Below are positions 17,263 to 26,727 of a stretch of 64,000 bases of DNA, in pieces. The notes under the pieces are model-generated. The model made no database searches and was not told the origin of the DNA. It worked only from the letters and a program-made list of their open reading frames with translations. The stretch's first letter is position 1. The number at the start of each line of letters is the position of its first letter. The DNA comes from Wocania_A spongiicola (GTDB taxonomy: Bacteria; Bacteroidota; Bacteroidia; Flavobacteriales; Flavobacteriaceae): positions 182,795-246,794 of the forward strand of contig NZ_JAMFLZ010000005.1 of NCBI RefSeq assembly GCF_023502325.1, given 5' to 3'. The position numbers and the translations under genes are program-made.

Positions 17263-17850
17263 TTAAATGCATTTTTTTAAGATTTCTTCATGCACTTTAA
17301 CAACTTGTTTTTTTGTGCTTTCGAGTGTAGTATTATCAATAACAAAGTCGGATAGTTTTATTTTATCGTCATCACTCCATTGATTTTTTATAATAGCATT
17401 AAGCTTATTTCTTGTGGTATGGTCTCTTTTTAGCAATCGTTCAATTCTCAACTCAAAAGGAGCGATAACTGTAATTACATAGTCGCACTGTTTGTTTCCT
17501 CCGTTTTCAAATAGTATAGCAACTTCTTTTATTACGTATGGCGCAACTTGTTTTAATGTCCACTTTTCAAAATGTCTAGCAACTCTAGGGTGTATAATAG
17601 CATTCATTTTTTTTAAATAACTGCTATCATTAAAAATAATGTTTGCAATAAATGATTTATTTAATTCTCCATTTACATATGCTTTATTTCCAAAAAGCTG
17701 AATAAGTTTTCTTTTAATAACTTTAGATTTATGCATCAATTTTTTAGCTTCTTCATCAGCTATATAAACAGGTATCCCTAGTGCCAAAAATTGTTTAGCT
17801 ACTGTAGTTTTACCACTACCAATTCCTCCTGTTAATCCAACAATAATCAT
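17263..17850 (-). CDS. coaE: Dephospho-CoA kinase
   Basis: A 195-residue protein catalysing the last step of coenzyme A synthesis, ATP-dependent phosphorylation of dephospho-CoA. The P-loop GLTGGIGSGKTTV is at residues 5-17, followed by VYIADEEAKKL (the D-E motif of CoaE) and HPRVARHFEKW. The length is normal for the family. Its start overlaps the end of the YbbR-like gene by 4 bp, so it is the last gene of a GT2-YbbR-coaE operon, a common flavobacterial arrangement. Confidence 0.95.
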   Translation of the reverse strand: MIIVGLTGGIGSGKTTVAKQFLALGIPVYIADEEAKKLMHKSKVIKRKLIQLFGNKAYVNGELNKSFIANIIFNDSSYLKKMNAIIHPRVARHFEKWTLKQVAPYVIKEVAILFENGGNKQCDYVITVIAPFELRIERLLKRDHTTRNKLNAIIKNQWSDDDKIKLSDFVIDNTTLESTKKQVVKVHEEILKKCI

Positions 17851-18812
17851 TCTATTATAATAAATTCAATTTGTTGTTGTCCAATTTTCGCGTGCTTCAC
17901 CGTTTCTGGAGACTTTGTCAATTCTGGCAACAAAAAAGATTGATTGCTAGTCGTTTTATTAAAATCACATTCTACTTTAAAGTCTTTGACCCCAATTGCT
18001 TTAAAATTCTTTAAACTGGTGTAATAAACAACATTTATCGTTTTTGGAAAGTACTTTAACGTTTTGTTATTTGGTCCATTTTTTATACTTACAGGTACTT
18101 TTAATGTGCCTTCAGTAAATTTTTCAACGTTTGCTGTTAAATTAATTGTTTTATTGGAAAACTTTAAATCATTACTATTCTCTGGCAAATTCAATTTAAC
18201 TATTTTGTTTATATCAGATTTAACATTATCCATTTCAACAAGTTCGGTTTCAATATTATTTACCTGTGATGCTAATACATGTGGCCCTATAACTTCTATA
18301 GAATCTGGAGTGATTTCATATTGTTCTGCTATATCAAACCCCAAACTAAACTTTATATTACTATTAAAAACCACAGGTACTTTTTTAACCAAATTTGTAT
18401 CATACCTAAATACTAAAGTGTCAGGAGAAATATTTAGCAATTCAACTTGCTTACCAAATTGTGTACTAGCCAATAAATACGCTTTAGATTTACTCCAAAC
18501 AAAAGTCGAATCAATTTTAATGACATCTTTAGCAAAATCAATTGTAACCTTTGGTTTATTAAAATAGTAAGTAAGCCATTTAAAACCATGTGTTTTAAGT
18601 GTGATATTTAATATAGCACTCGAATCATTAAGAATAACACTTTCCTGTGGTACATTACTTTTATTAATATTAAAGGCAACTGTATTAGTGTATTCTTTTG
18701 ATAGTTTTGTAAAGATTAAAATGATAAACGCCAAAAACAAAAACAAAAAAAACACATTTATTTTTCTATTTTTAATTGATGAGGATATATCTGATTTTAT
18801 TTTCTTTCTCAT
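17847..18812 (-). CDS. YbbR/CdaR-like domain protein
   Basis: A 321-residue protein with one N-terminal membrane helix (VFFLFLFLAFIILIFTKLS, about residues 20-38) and the remainder outside the membrane, built of beta-rich YbbR-like repeats (for example KVPVVFNSNIKFSLGFDIAEQYEITPDSIEVIGP). In Firmicutes such proteins regulate the diadenylate cyclase CdaA. No cyclase gene is adjacent here, so that role is not assumed. It overlaps the glycosyltransferase gene and coaE by 4 bp each. Confidence 0.78.
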   Translation of the reverse strand: MRKKIKSDISSSIKNRKINVFFLFLFLAFIILIFTKLSKEYTNTVAFNINKSNVPQESVILNDSSAILNITLKTHGFKWLTYYFNKPKVTIDFAKDVIKIDSTFVWSKSKAYLLASTQFGKQVELLNISPDTLVFRYDTNLVKKVPVVFNSNIKFSLGFDIAEQYEITPDSIEVIGPHVLASQVNNIETELVEMDNVKSDINKIVKLNLPENSNDLKFSNKTINLTANVEKFTEGTLKVPVSIKNGPNNKTLKYFPKTINVVYYTSLKNFKAIGVKDFKVECDFNKTTSNQSFLLPELTKSPETVKHAKIGQQQIEFIIIE

Positions 18813-19816
18813 TTTGATTTAAAGAATAATTCTGGAAAATGTATCTCTGGTTTCTTTTTAAATATACCAATAGCAAAAGTAGATTTTAAAAACCCGTATC
18901 CATACCCAAAAAACTGAACGCTAATAGCTGCTATAGATAAAAAAGACACAACAATATTTTTTGTTGATACTAAAGCTGCCAAAAAAGCTATTACAAAATA
19001 CAACATATAAGCTATTAGTCCCCATTTTACTTTAACAAAAAAAAGCAAGACAGATAGTAAAAACCCAATACAAAATAACGTCGGGAACCAATATGTTATT
19101 TTTTTAGTTGAAGGATGCCATACGTTTAAAATTGGACGAACTAAACCAAACTTGTGGACTTGCTTATAAAATTTACTCCAAGAAATACGACGTTTATGAT
19201 ACACAAAAGCTTCTGAGATTAACCCAGTCTTAAAACCTAAATTCCATAATCTTATCGATAAATCTGGGTCTTCACCTGGGTGAATACGCCCAAACCCTTT
19301 TGAGGCAATAAACGCTTCTTTTGAAATACCCATGTTAAAACTACGTGGTTGAAAGGTATCAATACTCTTTTTATTACCTCGAATGCCTCCAGTAGTAATA
19401 ATTGATGTCATTGAGAAATTAATAGCCTTTTGAAGGTTTGTAAACGACTTGTGTGCCGCATCTGGACCTCCAAAACAGTCTACATAATTTGTATTTAAGC
19501 CTTTTTCAACTTCGTTTAAATAATTGGCTGGTAAAATACAATCGGAATCTAAAATGATAAAATAATTTCCTTTAGCATGTAGCATTCCAAAATTACGAGA
19601 ATCTCCCGGACCTGAATTCTCTTTGAAATAATATGATATATTAAGCTTACCCTTATAAGCTTCAATAGCTTTTTTTGATGATATGGTTGAGCCATCTTCA
19701 ACAATTACTATTTCATATTCAGTTGTAGAATCCAACTCAACAAAACTTTGGAGAAGCTCTTCAATTTCGTCAGGACGATTATAAACAGGAATGATAAAAG
19801 AAAACCGTAATTGCAT
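18809..19816 (-). CDS. Glycosyltransferase family 2, membrane-anchored
   Basis: A GT2 enzyme of about 335 residues: FSFIIPVYNRPDEIEELLQ, FIILDSDCILP with the DxD-type motif, and HPGEDPDLSIRLWNLG near the acceptor site. Two to three membrane helices follow at the C-terminus (about 250-320). The reading frame stays open to 19870, but that stretch contains the fabI terminator, and a -7 box (19821-19828) lies just before the ATG at 19816, so 19816 is taken as the start. The transcript may be leaderless. It heads the GT2-YbbR-coaE operon. Confidence 0.87.
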   Translation of the reverse strand: MQLRFSFIIPVYNRPDEIEELLQSFVELDSTTEYEIVIVEDGSTISSKKAIEAYKGKLNISYYFKENSGPGDSRNFGMLHAKGNYFIILDSDCILPANYLNEVEKGLNTNYVDCFGGPDAAHKSFTNLQKAINFSMTSIITTGGIRGNKKSIDTFQPRSFNMGISKEAFIASKGFGRIHPGEDPDLSIRLWNLGFKTGLISEAFVYHKRRISWSKFYKQVHKFGLVRPILNVWHPSTKKITYWFPTLFCIGFLLSVLLFFVKVKWGLIAYMLYFVIAFLAALVSTKNIVVSFLSIAAISVQFFGYGYGFLKSTFAIGIFKKKPEIHFPELFFKSK

Positions 19817-19820
19817 ACAA

Positions 19821-19828
19821 CAAATGTA
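19821..19828 (-). promoter_or_regulatory. -7 box of the GT2-YbbR-coaE operon
   Basis: The minus strand reads TACATTTG, a perfect TAnnTTTG match, ending 4 nt before the ATG at 19816. This spacing predicts a leaderless or nearly leaderless mRNA. Confidence 0.55.
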
Positions 19829-19837
19829 ACTAATCCA

Positions 19838-19867
19838 AATAAAAAAGCCATCGTAAAAACGATGGCT
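19838..19867 (-). terminator. Rho-independent terminator of fabI
   Basis: The 8-bp stem AGCCATCG (19846-19853) / CGATGGCT (19860-19867) has a 6-nt loop and, read on the minus strand, is followed by a T run (A run at 19841-19846 on the plus strand). It lies about 20 bp past the fabI stop codon. Confidence 0.88.
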
Positions 19868-19885
19868 CATTTTAATATTTTAATA

Positions 19886-20704
19886 TCATTCTTCTCCAGT
19901 AAAAGTACTCATAACGGCATCACTAACTCCCATATTACTAAAACCTCCATCATTATAAAGGTTTTGTAAAGTAACACGCTTTGTTAAATCGCTAAATAAT
20001 GATACGGTATAGTTTGCACAATCTAATGCCGTAGCATTTCCAAGCGGTGACATTTTATCTGCATAAGCTATAAATCCATCAAATCCTTTTACCCCACTAC
20101 CAGCTGTAGTTGGCGTTGGAGATTGAGAAATGGTATTAACACGTACTTTTTTATCGCGCCCAAAAAAGTAACCAAAACTACGTGCTACACTTTCTAAGTA
20201 TGCTTTATTATCAGCCATATCATTATAATCTGGAAACACCCGTTGCGCTGCCATATAAGTTAGAGCTACAATACTCCCCCATTCATTCATAGCATCAGCT
20301 TTATAAAGAGTTTGCATTACTTTATGAAAAGACATTGCCGAAACATCGGTTCCTTTTTGCGTCCATGCATAATTTTGGTCTGTATAATGTTTTCCTTTTC
20401 TAACATTTATTGACATCCCTATAGAGTGCAAAACAAAGTCTATTTTGCCACCAAGAATTTCCATAGACTGTGCAACCAAATTTTGTAAATCTTCCTCAGA
20501 TGTGGCATCGGCAGGAATAATTTGAGAACCCGTTTTTTTGGCTAACTCATTAATTTGCCCCATGCGCATTGCTACTGGAGCATTGGTTAACACAAACTGC
20601 CCACCTTCTTCATGAACTCGTTCTGCAGTTTTCCAAGCAATTGAGTTAGCGTCTAGTGCTCCAAAAATAATTCCCTTTTTTCCTTTTAATAAATTATATG
20701 ACAT
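19886..20704 (-). CDS. fabI: Enoyl-[acyl-carrier-protein] reductase (NADH)
   Basis: A 272-residue short-chain dehydrogenase-type enzyme performing the last reduction of the fatty acid elongation cycle. The FabI-specific N-terminus (KKGIIFGALDANSIAWKTAERVHEEGG) replaces the usual GxxxGxG motif. The catalytic Tyr-X6-Lys is in DYNDMADNK, preceded by the second Tyr in LTYMAAQ. The length is normal. It is a single-gene unit with its own promoter (20728-20735) and terminator (19838-19867). Confidence 0.95.
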   Translation of the reverse strand: MSYNLLKGKKGIIFGALDANSIAWKTAERVHEEGGQFVLTNAPVAMRMGQINELAKKTGSQIIPADATSEEDLQNLVAQSMEILGGKIDFVLHSIGMSINVRKGKHYTDQNYAWTQKGTDVSAMSFHKVMQTLYKADAMNEWGSIVALTYMAAQRVFPDYNDMADNKAYLESVARSFGYFFGRDKKVRVNTISQSPTPTTAGSGVKGFDGFIAYADKMSPLGNATALDCANYTVSLFSDLTKRVTLQNLYNDGGFSNMGVSDAVMSTFTGEE

Positions 20705-20727
20705 ATGTTGATTGGTTTATTTGTGTT

Positions 20728-20735
20728 CAAAAATA
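20728..20735 (-). promoter_or_regulatory. -7 box of fabI
   Basis: The minus strand reads TATTTTTG, a full match to TAnnTTTG, 23 bp before the fabI start codon. It lies in the short gap between recN and fabI. Confidence 0.55.
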
Positions 20736-20753
20736 CTAATCTTTTAACTTTTC

Positions 20754-22409
20754 TTAATTAAATAATTCTTTTGCATGGGCAATCGCTGAAGAGGATGTTT
20801 CTGTACCGCCAAGCATTTGAGCTATCTCAATAATACGCTCATCATGATTTAGTTTAACTAAATTGGTTTGTGTAGTATCATTTACATCTTCTTTATACAC
20901 TTTAAAATGCGAGTGCCCTTTGGCAGCAATTTGCGGTAAGTGTGTAATAGAAAATACTTGCATCGATTTACTCATTTGCACCATAATATCGCCCATTTTG
21001 TTTGATATTTCTCCAGAAACCCCAGTATCAATCTCATCAAACATAATGGTTGGTAATTGTATGTAATTAGATAATATTGATTTTATAGCTAACATTATTC
21101 TTGATAATTCCCCTCCAGAAGCGGCTTTTTTAAGCTCGTTAAAGTTTCCTCCTTTGTTAGCCGAAAATAAAAATGACAATTCGTCTTGTCCGTTTACAAA
21201 AAATTGTTCAGTTTTATATAAAACATCCATTTTAAATTGAGCATTAGGCATACCTAAGCTTGCTAAAACAGTTTCTAATTGCTCCTTTAATTGTGGAATA
21301 ACTTCAGAACGTTTCTTATTAATTTGCTTTGAAATATTTTTAAGTTGACTTGTTTTAGATTTTATTTCAGATTGTTTTTTATCAATAGTAATATCTAAAT
21401 TTTGTGTAACTGCAACTTTTTCTTCTAAGTCATTTTTAATTTTGATTAATTCTGAAACATCACTAGCAACATGTTTTTGCATTAAACTATGCAATACTTT
21501 TAGCTTTGAGTCCACTTCTTCTAGCCTATTTGGATTTGCTTCAAGGTTATCTTGTAATATGTCAATTTCATTAAAAACATCGTCTAAGTCTATTAAGCTG
21601 GTATTAACTCTATTGAATAAGTCTTCGTATTTTGAAGAGAATCCAGCGATATTTTGAAGGTTATTTTTAATAGTAGTAAGCGTTGATAAAACACCAATTT
21701 GCTCATCATTTAATAATTGATAGGATTCAGAAAGTTTTTCTTTTATCCCTTCAATATTATTTAAAGTTTCGTATTCTTCTTCAAGGGCTTGCTGTTCACC
21801 TTCAATTAAATTGGCTTCAACTAATTCATTCAATAAAAACGAATTATAATCATGTTCTTTAATCGCTTCAGCTTGAAAGTTATGTAGTTCTTGTAGTTCC
21901 TTTTGAAGTTTTTTATATGCTTTTAATTCTGTAGCATAGCTTTGTAATAATTCATCATTATTAGCCAAAGCATCAATTACCTGAAACTGAAAATCGTTGC
22001 TTGTTAATTGCAACGTTTGATGTTGTGAATGAATATCAACTAACCGCTCTCCTAAAAGCTGTAAACTAGCTAAATTTACAGGCGAATCGTTTACAAATGC
22101 TCTAGATTTTCCAGAAGGCAAAATTTCTCGTCGTATAATAGTTTGTGTTTCATAATCAAAATCCTCAGCATCAAAAAGTGGCTCTAAATTATAATGTGAA
22201 ACATCAAAAACAGCTTCAATAATACATTTTTGAGTAGTATCTTTTAAGCTATTCAAATCTGCACGCTTGCCGAGTATTAAAGACAATCCACCTAATAAAA
22301 TCGATTTCCCAGCACCTGTCTCTCCTGTTATAATTGATAAGCCTCCATTAAAATCGACTTGGAGATTATCAATTAAAGCGTAATTTTTTATTGAAAGTGA
22401 AGTTATCAA
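20754..22409 (-). CDS. recN: DNA repair protein RecN
   Basis: A 551-residue SMC-like ATPase acting in double-strand break repair. Walker A is ITGETGAGKSILLGG (about residues 28-42), coiled coils fill the middle (about 160-390), and the C-terminal lobe has the ABC signature KAASGGELSRIMLAIK and Walker B PTIMFDEIDTGVSGEI. The length is normal. It is transcribed in line with the PorD-family gene upstream (67-bp gap), which contains a weak -7-like TATCTTTA (22440-22447, minus). Confidence 0.95.
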   Translation of the reverse strand: MITSLSIKNYALIDNLQVDFNGGLSIITGETGAGKSILLGGLSLILGKRADLNSLKDTTQKCIIEAVFDVSHYNLEPLFDAEDFDYETQTIIRREILPSGKSRAFVNDSPVNLASLQLLGERLVDIHSQHQTLQLTSNDFQFQVIDALANNDELLQSYATELKAYKKLQKELQELHNFQAEAIKEHDYNSFLLNELVEANLIEGEQQALEEEYETLNNIEGIKEKLSESYQLLNDEQIGVLSTLTTIKNNLQNIAGFSSKYEDLFNRVNTSLIDLDDVFNEIDILQDNLEANPNRLEEVDSKLKVLHSLMQKHVASDVSELIKIKNDLEEKVAVTQNLDITIDKKQSEIKSKTSQLKNISKQINKKRSEVIPQLKEQLETVLASLGMPNAQFKMDVLYKTEQFFVNGQDELSFLFSANKGGNFNELKKAASGGELSRIMLAIKSILSNYIQLPTIMFDEIDTGVSGEISNKMGDIMVQMSKSMQVFSITHLPQIAAKGHSHFKVYKEDVNDTTQTNLVKLNHDERIIEIAQMLGGTETSSSAIAHAKELFN

Positions 22410-22476
22410 TGGTCTTTAGATAATTATAAATTGTAAAAATAAAGATAGTAAATGTCTTTTACTTGTGCTGTGACAT

Positions 22477-23367
22477 TCAAAATTTAATATTCCTCCATTT
22501 AGTAGATTGTGTAGGGGCAATTTTCTGAAGTGTTTCTTTAAGGCTAGAAATATTCACATTTGGTCCACCTGAAAAAACTTGTTCTATTTCATCTGCCTTA
22601 GCATCAAAAAATGTACGTAATAAAAAAGAGTTTGGCCTACGACTATTCATGGCTTTAAAACGCATTAAAACATCAGCTATTTGCTCTTTCCCTTCTTTTG
22701 CTTTTTCACTCATAATATCCAATCCTTGAATATGGTAGCTATACATCACATCTCTGTATTCTTTAAAAGTTGGAGATAATACATTATCAATTAATGCAAA
22801 CCTACTTTGTAAACCGTCCTCTACTTTCCAGCCTTTAAAGTTTTCTTGCTGAGAATAATTAGTAATGATTTGTGCTTGTTGATAATAGGAATCACCACCT
22901 TTTTCTGAAAAAGAATCGGCATCAAGCGCCAATATCATATAAATATGAAATGCTAATACCGAGACTAAATTAGATTCAAACTGATTAGGGTTGAAAATTA
23001 AATTTTGAAACTCTAAATATCTGAATGTAAAATCTTTATCGTTAAAGCTATAAATTGGTGTACTATATGAAGATCCAAAAACTGGTCGTGAAGATTGCAC
23101 TTGCAGAGTCCCTTGAAAAGCCTCTCCGCTAAAATCGGTAATACTAATTACCATACTACAATTAATGCGCTCTTGATTAGTAAAAGTTTTATTAGTCCAT
23201 TTAGTATTATTAACAAACTCGTTTAGTTGCTTTTCTAAGGTTTTAAAAATCTGTAAATTTTCGTTACCTGTTTGCAAGGCGTTAACAACAACACTGCAGT
23301 TAAGTTCTTGCGAAAATCCTTTAAAACTAAAGCATACCAATAAAATTAATATGATATTACGCATCAA
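22477..23367 (-). CDS. porD: PorD-family (DUF4835) protein, T9SS-associated
   Basis: A 296-residue secreted protein with a signal peptide (IILILLVCFSFKGFSQ, cleaved about residue 19). It matches the DUF4835/PorD family: LNCSVVVNA near the start, FRYLEFQNLIFNPNQFESNLVSVLAFHIYMILALDADSF in the middle and NSRRPNSFLLRTFFDAKADEI near the end. The family is named for the type IX secretion system; its precise role there is unclear. The presence of a T9SS type B cargo at 61120 fits. It overlaps coaBC by 11 bp. Confidence 0.82.
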   Translation of the reverse strand: MMRNIILILLVCFSFKGFSQELNCSVVVNALQTGNENLQIFKTLEKQLNEFVNNTKWTNKTFTNQERINCSMVISITDFSGEAFQGTLQVQSSRPVFGSSYSTPIYSFNDKDFTFRYLEFQNLIFNPNQFESNLVSVLAFHIYMILALDADSFSEKGGDSYYQQAQIITNYSQQENFKGWKVEDGLQSRFALIDNVLSPTFKEYRDVMYSYHIQGLDIMSEKAKEGKEQIADVLMRFKAMNSRRPNSFLLRTFFDAKADEIEQVFSGGPNVNISSLKETLQKIAPTQSTKWRNIKF

Positions 23368-24568
23368 TTTGTTTTATAATTTCGTTTAATAAATCTTTAG
23401 CAACATCTGCTTTAGACTTTAATTGAAATTCGGTTATTGTTTCATTATTATCAATAAAAGTAACTTTATTGGTTTCGGTTTTAAAACCAGCCCCTTTATC
23501 GTTTAACGAATTTAAAACAATTAAATTTAAATTCTTTCTTTTTAGTTTTCCTTTTGCGTTTTCAAGTTCGTTGTTTGTCTCTAAGGCAAAACCTACTAAA
23601 TATTGCTGTTTTTTAATTTGTCCCAAAGATTGTAAAATATCTTTAGTTTTAGTCAACTCTATGCTTAACGTAGAACTTGCTTTTTTTATTTTTTGAGAAG
23701 CAATTTCTTTGGGCTTAAAATCTGCAACAGCCGCAGAAAGTATAGCTACATCAACATCTTCAAAGTATTCATGAGTAGTATTGTACATATCTTGTGCGCT
23801 AACTACTGGCACAACTTTAATTAATGAATGTTTTATTTTTTGATGTGTTGGCCCCGTAATTAAAATAACCTGAGCGCCAAGATTAGCGGATGTCTTAGCT
23901 ATTTCGAACCCCATTTTACCACTCGAATGGTTTCCAATAAAGCGAACAGGGTCGATAGCTTCATAAGTTGGTCCTGCTGTAATTAGTATTTTCTTCCCGC
24001 GAAGCGGAAGCTTATCTAAAATGTCGTTTTCAACAAAAGTAACAATATCTTCGGGCTCTGCCATTCTTCCTTCACCAACTAAACCACTAGCTAACTCTCC
24101 ACTTGTAGCAGGAATCATTATATTTCCAAAAGCATTAAGTTTTTCAAAAGACTTAAGTGTTGATGGATGTTTGTACATATCCAAATCCATTGCCGGTGCA
24201 AAATACACAGGACATTTTGCTGATAAATAAGTAGCCAAAAGCAAATTATCACAAACACCATTTGCCATTTTTGATAATGAGTTTGCCGTTGCTGGTGCAA
24301 CAATAAAAACATCAGCCCAAAGACCTAAATCTACGTGATTATTCCATACAGCGTTATCATCATCTTCGTTTGTAAAAGATGAATGCACTGGATTTTTTGA
24401 AAGTGTGGATAATGTTAGTGGTGTAATAAAATCTTTTGCAGATGGCGTCATTACAACTTTTACGTTTGCGCCCGATTTTACAAACAACCTTACTAATGAA
24501 GCCGTTTTATAAGCGGCAATACCACCACTAATTCCTAATAGTATATTCTTGCCGCTTAGAATACTCAT
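23357..24568 (-). CDS. coaBC: Bifunctional phosphopantothenoylcysteine decarboxylase / phosphopantothenate-cysteine ligase
   Basis: A 403-residue fusion enzyme of coenzyme A synthesis. The N-terminal flavodoxin-like CoaC half (1-180) has GISGGIAAYKTASLVR, WNNHVDLGLWADVFIVAPATANSLSKMANGVCDNLL and the PAMDLDMY motif with the FMN-site Met. The C-terminal CoaB half begins KILITAGPTYEAIDPVRFIGNHSSGKMG and contains AAVADFKP. With coaE at 17263 it places two CoA enzymes in the window. It is the third gene of the bamD-rpoZ-coaBC-porD run. Confidence 0.96.
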   Translation of the reverse strand: MSILSGKNILLGISGGIAAYKTASLVRLFVKSGANVKVVMTPSAKDFITPLTLSTLSKNPVHSSFTNEDDDNAVWNNHVDLGLWADVFIVAPATANSLSKMANGVCDNLLLATYLSAKCPVYFAPAMDLDMYKHPSTLKSFEKLNAFGNIMIPATSGELASGLVGEGRMAEPEDIVTFVENDILDKLPLRGKKILITAGPTYEAIDPVRFIGNHSSGKMGFEIAKTSANLGAQVILITGPTHQKIKHSLIKVVPVVSAQDMYNTTHEYFEDVDVAILSAAVADFKPKEIASQKIKKASSTLSIELTKTKDILQSLGQIKKQQYLVGFALETNNELENAKGKLKRKNLNLIVLNSLNDKGAGFKTETNKVTFIDNNETITEFQLKSKADVAKDLLNEIIKQIDA

Positions 24569-24575
24569 AATAATT

Positions 24576-24911
24576 TTATTCCTGAGAATCTTCTTCTGTA
24601 TTTCTGTGATAAATTTTATCTGTTAACCATTCCTGAACTGCTAATGCATGTGGCTTTGGTAACTTTTCATAAAATTTAGAAACTTCAATTTGCTCTTTGT
24701 TTTCAAAAATTTCTTCAAGACTATCATTGTAAGTTGCAAATTCTTCTAACTTATCAATAAGTTCTTTTTTAATTTCTGAATTAATTTGTTCAGCGCGTCT
24801 TGCTATAATAGAAATTGATTCATAGATATTTTCTGTTGGCTCATCTATTTGATTTCTATCGTAAGTTACTGTATTAACCGGAGCGTTGGTTTTTTTTAAA
24901 TCCATTGACAT
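24576..24911 (-). CDS. rpoZ: RNA polymerase omega subunit, Bacteroidota type
   Basis: A 111-residue protein matching the Bacteroidota-type omega/Rpb6 family: a short variable start, NIYESISIIARRAEQINSEIKKEL (the conserved Rpb6-like helix with ARRAxQI) and a charged helical C-terminus with PKPHALAVQEWL. It stabilises the RNA polymerase core. It sits 7 bp from coaBC and 6 bp from bamD, as in many flavobacterial genomes. Confidence 0.88.
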   Translation of the reverse strand: MSMDLKKTNAPVNTVTYDRNQIDEPTENIYESISIIARRAEQINSEIKKELIDKLEEFATYNDSLEEIFENKEQIEVSKFYEKLPKPHALAVQEWLTDKIYHRNTEEDSQE

Positions 24912-24917
24912 AATTTA

Positions 24918-25730
24918 TTAACTTTTAGTGCTGTAATTTTTTAATGTTTCATCAATCTCTATAGCCATATTATCAATAGCTTCAATATGCTTTGAGTTTG
25001 TATATTTCTTTTTGAAAGCTTCGTAGTATTCTTTTGCTGTTTTTAGTCTAGCTTCTTTTTTATATTCTACACTGTTTATCCCTAGCTTATAAGCAGAATC
25101 AAATCTATAGAACAAAGCATCTTCACGTAATGTAGATCCTGGAAAATCGAAAATAAAATTATCAAACGATTTTATAGCAGCCTCAAGTTCAATAGAAGTG
25201 TATGCAATTTTATTGTATTGCTTAGCAATTTCAAATGCTTTTTTTTCTAATTTAAAATCCAACTCTTTAACTAACTCATTAGCCTCTTTACTATATTCAG
25301 ATTCTGGATATAAATTAATAAAAGCTTGAAGTTTCTCAATAGCTTCGACAGTTTCTTTTTGATCTTTAGAGTAAATAGGCGAAAGCATATAATAGCTTTT
25401 GGCACTTAAAAACGAGGCCTCTTCTAATTTTTCACTTTTAGGATAACTTGAAGCAAAACGTTCAAATTGATAACCAGCTACATAATAGTCCTTCATTTTA
25501 TAAAATGAATTGGAATATAAGAACATTAGTTTCTCAGCTTGAGGTTTCCCTCTATAATTTGGTACAATTTGAGCAAAAAGCTTGTTCGCTTTTGAATATT
25601 TACCCTCATTGTACAAAGCCTCTCCCATTTTAAATTTAGGAGCTATCTCTTCGTTTTTTAAAACTTTTTGATACTCGCTACAAGAGCTTAAAATAGTTAG
25701 TGTAATTGTAATGTAAAAAAACTTCTTCAT
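24918..25730 (-). CDS. bamD: Outer membrane assembly lipoprotein BamD
   Basis: About 270 residues: a lipoprotein signal with lipobox (LTILSSCSEY, Cys about 17) followed by TPR repeats (GEALYNEGKYSKANKLFAQIVPNY, FRYDSAYK-like units), the BamD architecture. It supports BamA in folding outer membrane proteins. The frame is open to 25751, but the -7 box at 25749-25756 overlaps that codon, so the ATG at 25730 is preferred. It leads the bamD-rpoZ-coaBC-porD operon. Confidence 0.92.
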   Translation of the reverse strand: MKKFFYITITLTILSSCSEYQKVLKNEEIAPKFKMGEALYNEGKYSKANKLFAQIVPNYRGKPQAEKLMFLYSNSFYKMKDYYVAGYQFERFASSYPKSEKLEEASFLSAKSYYMLSPIYSKDQKETVEAIEKLQAFINLYPESEYSKEANELVKELDFKLEKKAFEIAKQYNKIAYTSIELEAAIKSFDNFIFDFPGSTLREDALFYRFDSAYKLGINSVEYKKEARLKTAKEYYEAFKKKYTNSKHIEAIDNMAIEIDETLKNYSTKS

Positions 25731-25748
25731 AGATTTTAAAACAGAATG

Positions 25749-25756
25749 CAAAATTA
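25749..25756 (-). promoter_or_regulatory. -7 box of the bamD operon
   Basis: The minus strand reads TAATTTTG, a perfect TAnnTTTG match, 18 bp before the ATG at 25730. It decides against the upstream start at 25751. Confidence 0.6.
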
Positions 25757-25845
25757 AGTTATTATTATGGATTTTAAAAATATAATTTCTCTGCTAAAAT
25801 AAATGTTGAATTGCAGTAACAGTAAGGTTTAAGTTATATTTAACA

Positions 25846-26727
25846 TTACTTAAAGTCTTTTACGAATTCTGCTATTTTTTCTTTCAACGGATTTGATGCT
25901 GGAACTAATGGTAACCTAACTGTATCTTGACAAAGGTTTAGTGCCTCAAAAACAGCCTTTATTCCTGCTGGATTATTTTCTTCAAAAATATAATTAACAA
26001 TATCCATGAGCTTAAAATGAATATCATAAGAAGCTTTTGCATTTCCCTTTAGTCCTAAACGTATCATTTCTGAAAAAGCTTTAGGAAAGGCTTGCCCAAT
26101 AACCGATATAACTCCCGATCCTCCTGCTAAAACAACACTAAGCGCTAAATCATCATCTCCAGAAATCACCAAAAAATCTTCTGTTTTATTCTTTAATAAT
26201 TGCAAGTATTGAGCAACATTATTACCTGCTTCTTTAACGGCTATTATGTTTTTAAAATCTTTAGATAACCTCAACGTGGTTTCTGGTTCCATGTTTTTTG
26301 ATGTTCGCCCTGGAACATTATATAAAATAATATCTATAGGGCATGACTCTGCAATAGCTTTAAAATGCTGATACATGCCTTCCTGTGTAGGTTTACTGTA
26401 ATATGGTGAAACCGATAAAATAGCATCGATATTACTTAGATCGGTTTCCTTTATTTCTTCAATAACCGCCATAGTATTGTTACCTCCTATCCCCAAAACC
26501 ATTGGTACTCTACCATTATTAGCCTTGGAAATTGTTTGAATTACTTCCTGCTTTTCTTGTTTCGTAATGGTAACACTTTCTCCAGTTGTACCACAAATAA
26601 CAAGATAATCAGTACCATTTTCAATATTGAAATTAACAATATTTGTTAAGGCTGTATGATCTATACTTAAATCTGATTTAAATGGCGTCACCAATGCCAC
26701 TCCAGTACCTATAAACTTACTACTCAT
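25846..26727 (-). CDS. dapA: 4-hydroxy-tetrahydrodipicolinate synthase
   Basis: A 293-residue TIM-barrel aldolase of the lysine/diaminopimelate pathway, condensing pyruvate with aspartate semialdehyde. Visible motifs are GTTGESVTI (pyruvate loop), the catalytic Tyr in IILYNVPGRTS and the Schiff-base Lys in IIAVKEAGNN. The length is normal. It overlaps the DUF6913 gene by 8 bp. Together with dapF at 43799 it gives two diaminopimelate enzymes in the window. Confidence 0.96.
   Translation of the reverse strand: MSSKFIGTGVALVTPFKSDLSIDHTALTNIVNFNIENGTDYLVICGTTGESVTITKQEKQEVIQTISKANNGRVPMVLGIGGNNTMAVIEEIKETDLSNIDAILSVSPYYSKPTQEGMYQHFKAIAESCPIDIILYNVPGRTSKNMEPETTLRLSKDFKNIIAVKEAGNNVAQYLQLLKNKTEDFLVISGDDDLALSVVLAGGSGVISVIGQAFPKAFSEMIRLGLKGNAKASYDIHFKLMDIVNYIFEENNPAGIKAVFEALNLCQDTVRLPLVPASNPLKEKIAEFVKDFK

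Noticed and set aside
18064..18567. Open frame of 167 codons on the plus strand
   Set aside because: It is antisense to the YbbR-like gene; the Ser/Leu/Phe-rich composition is typical of a shadow frame.
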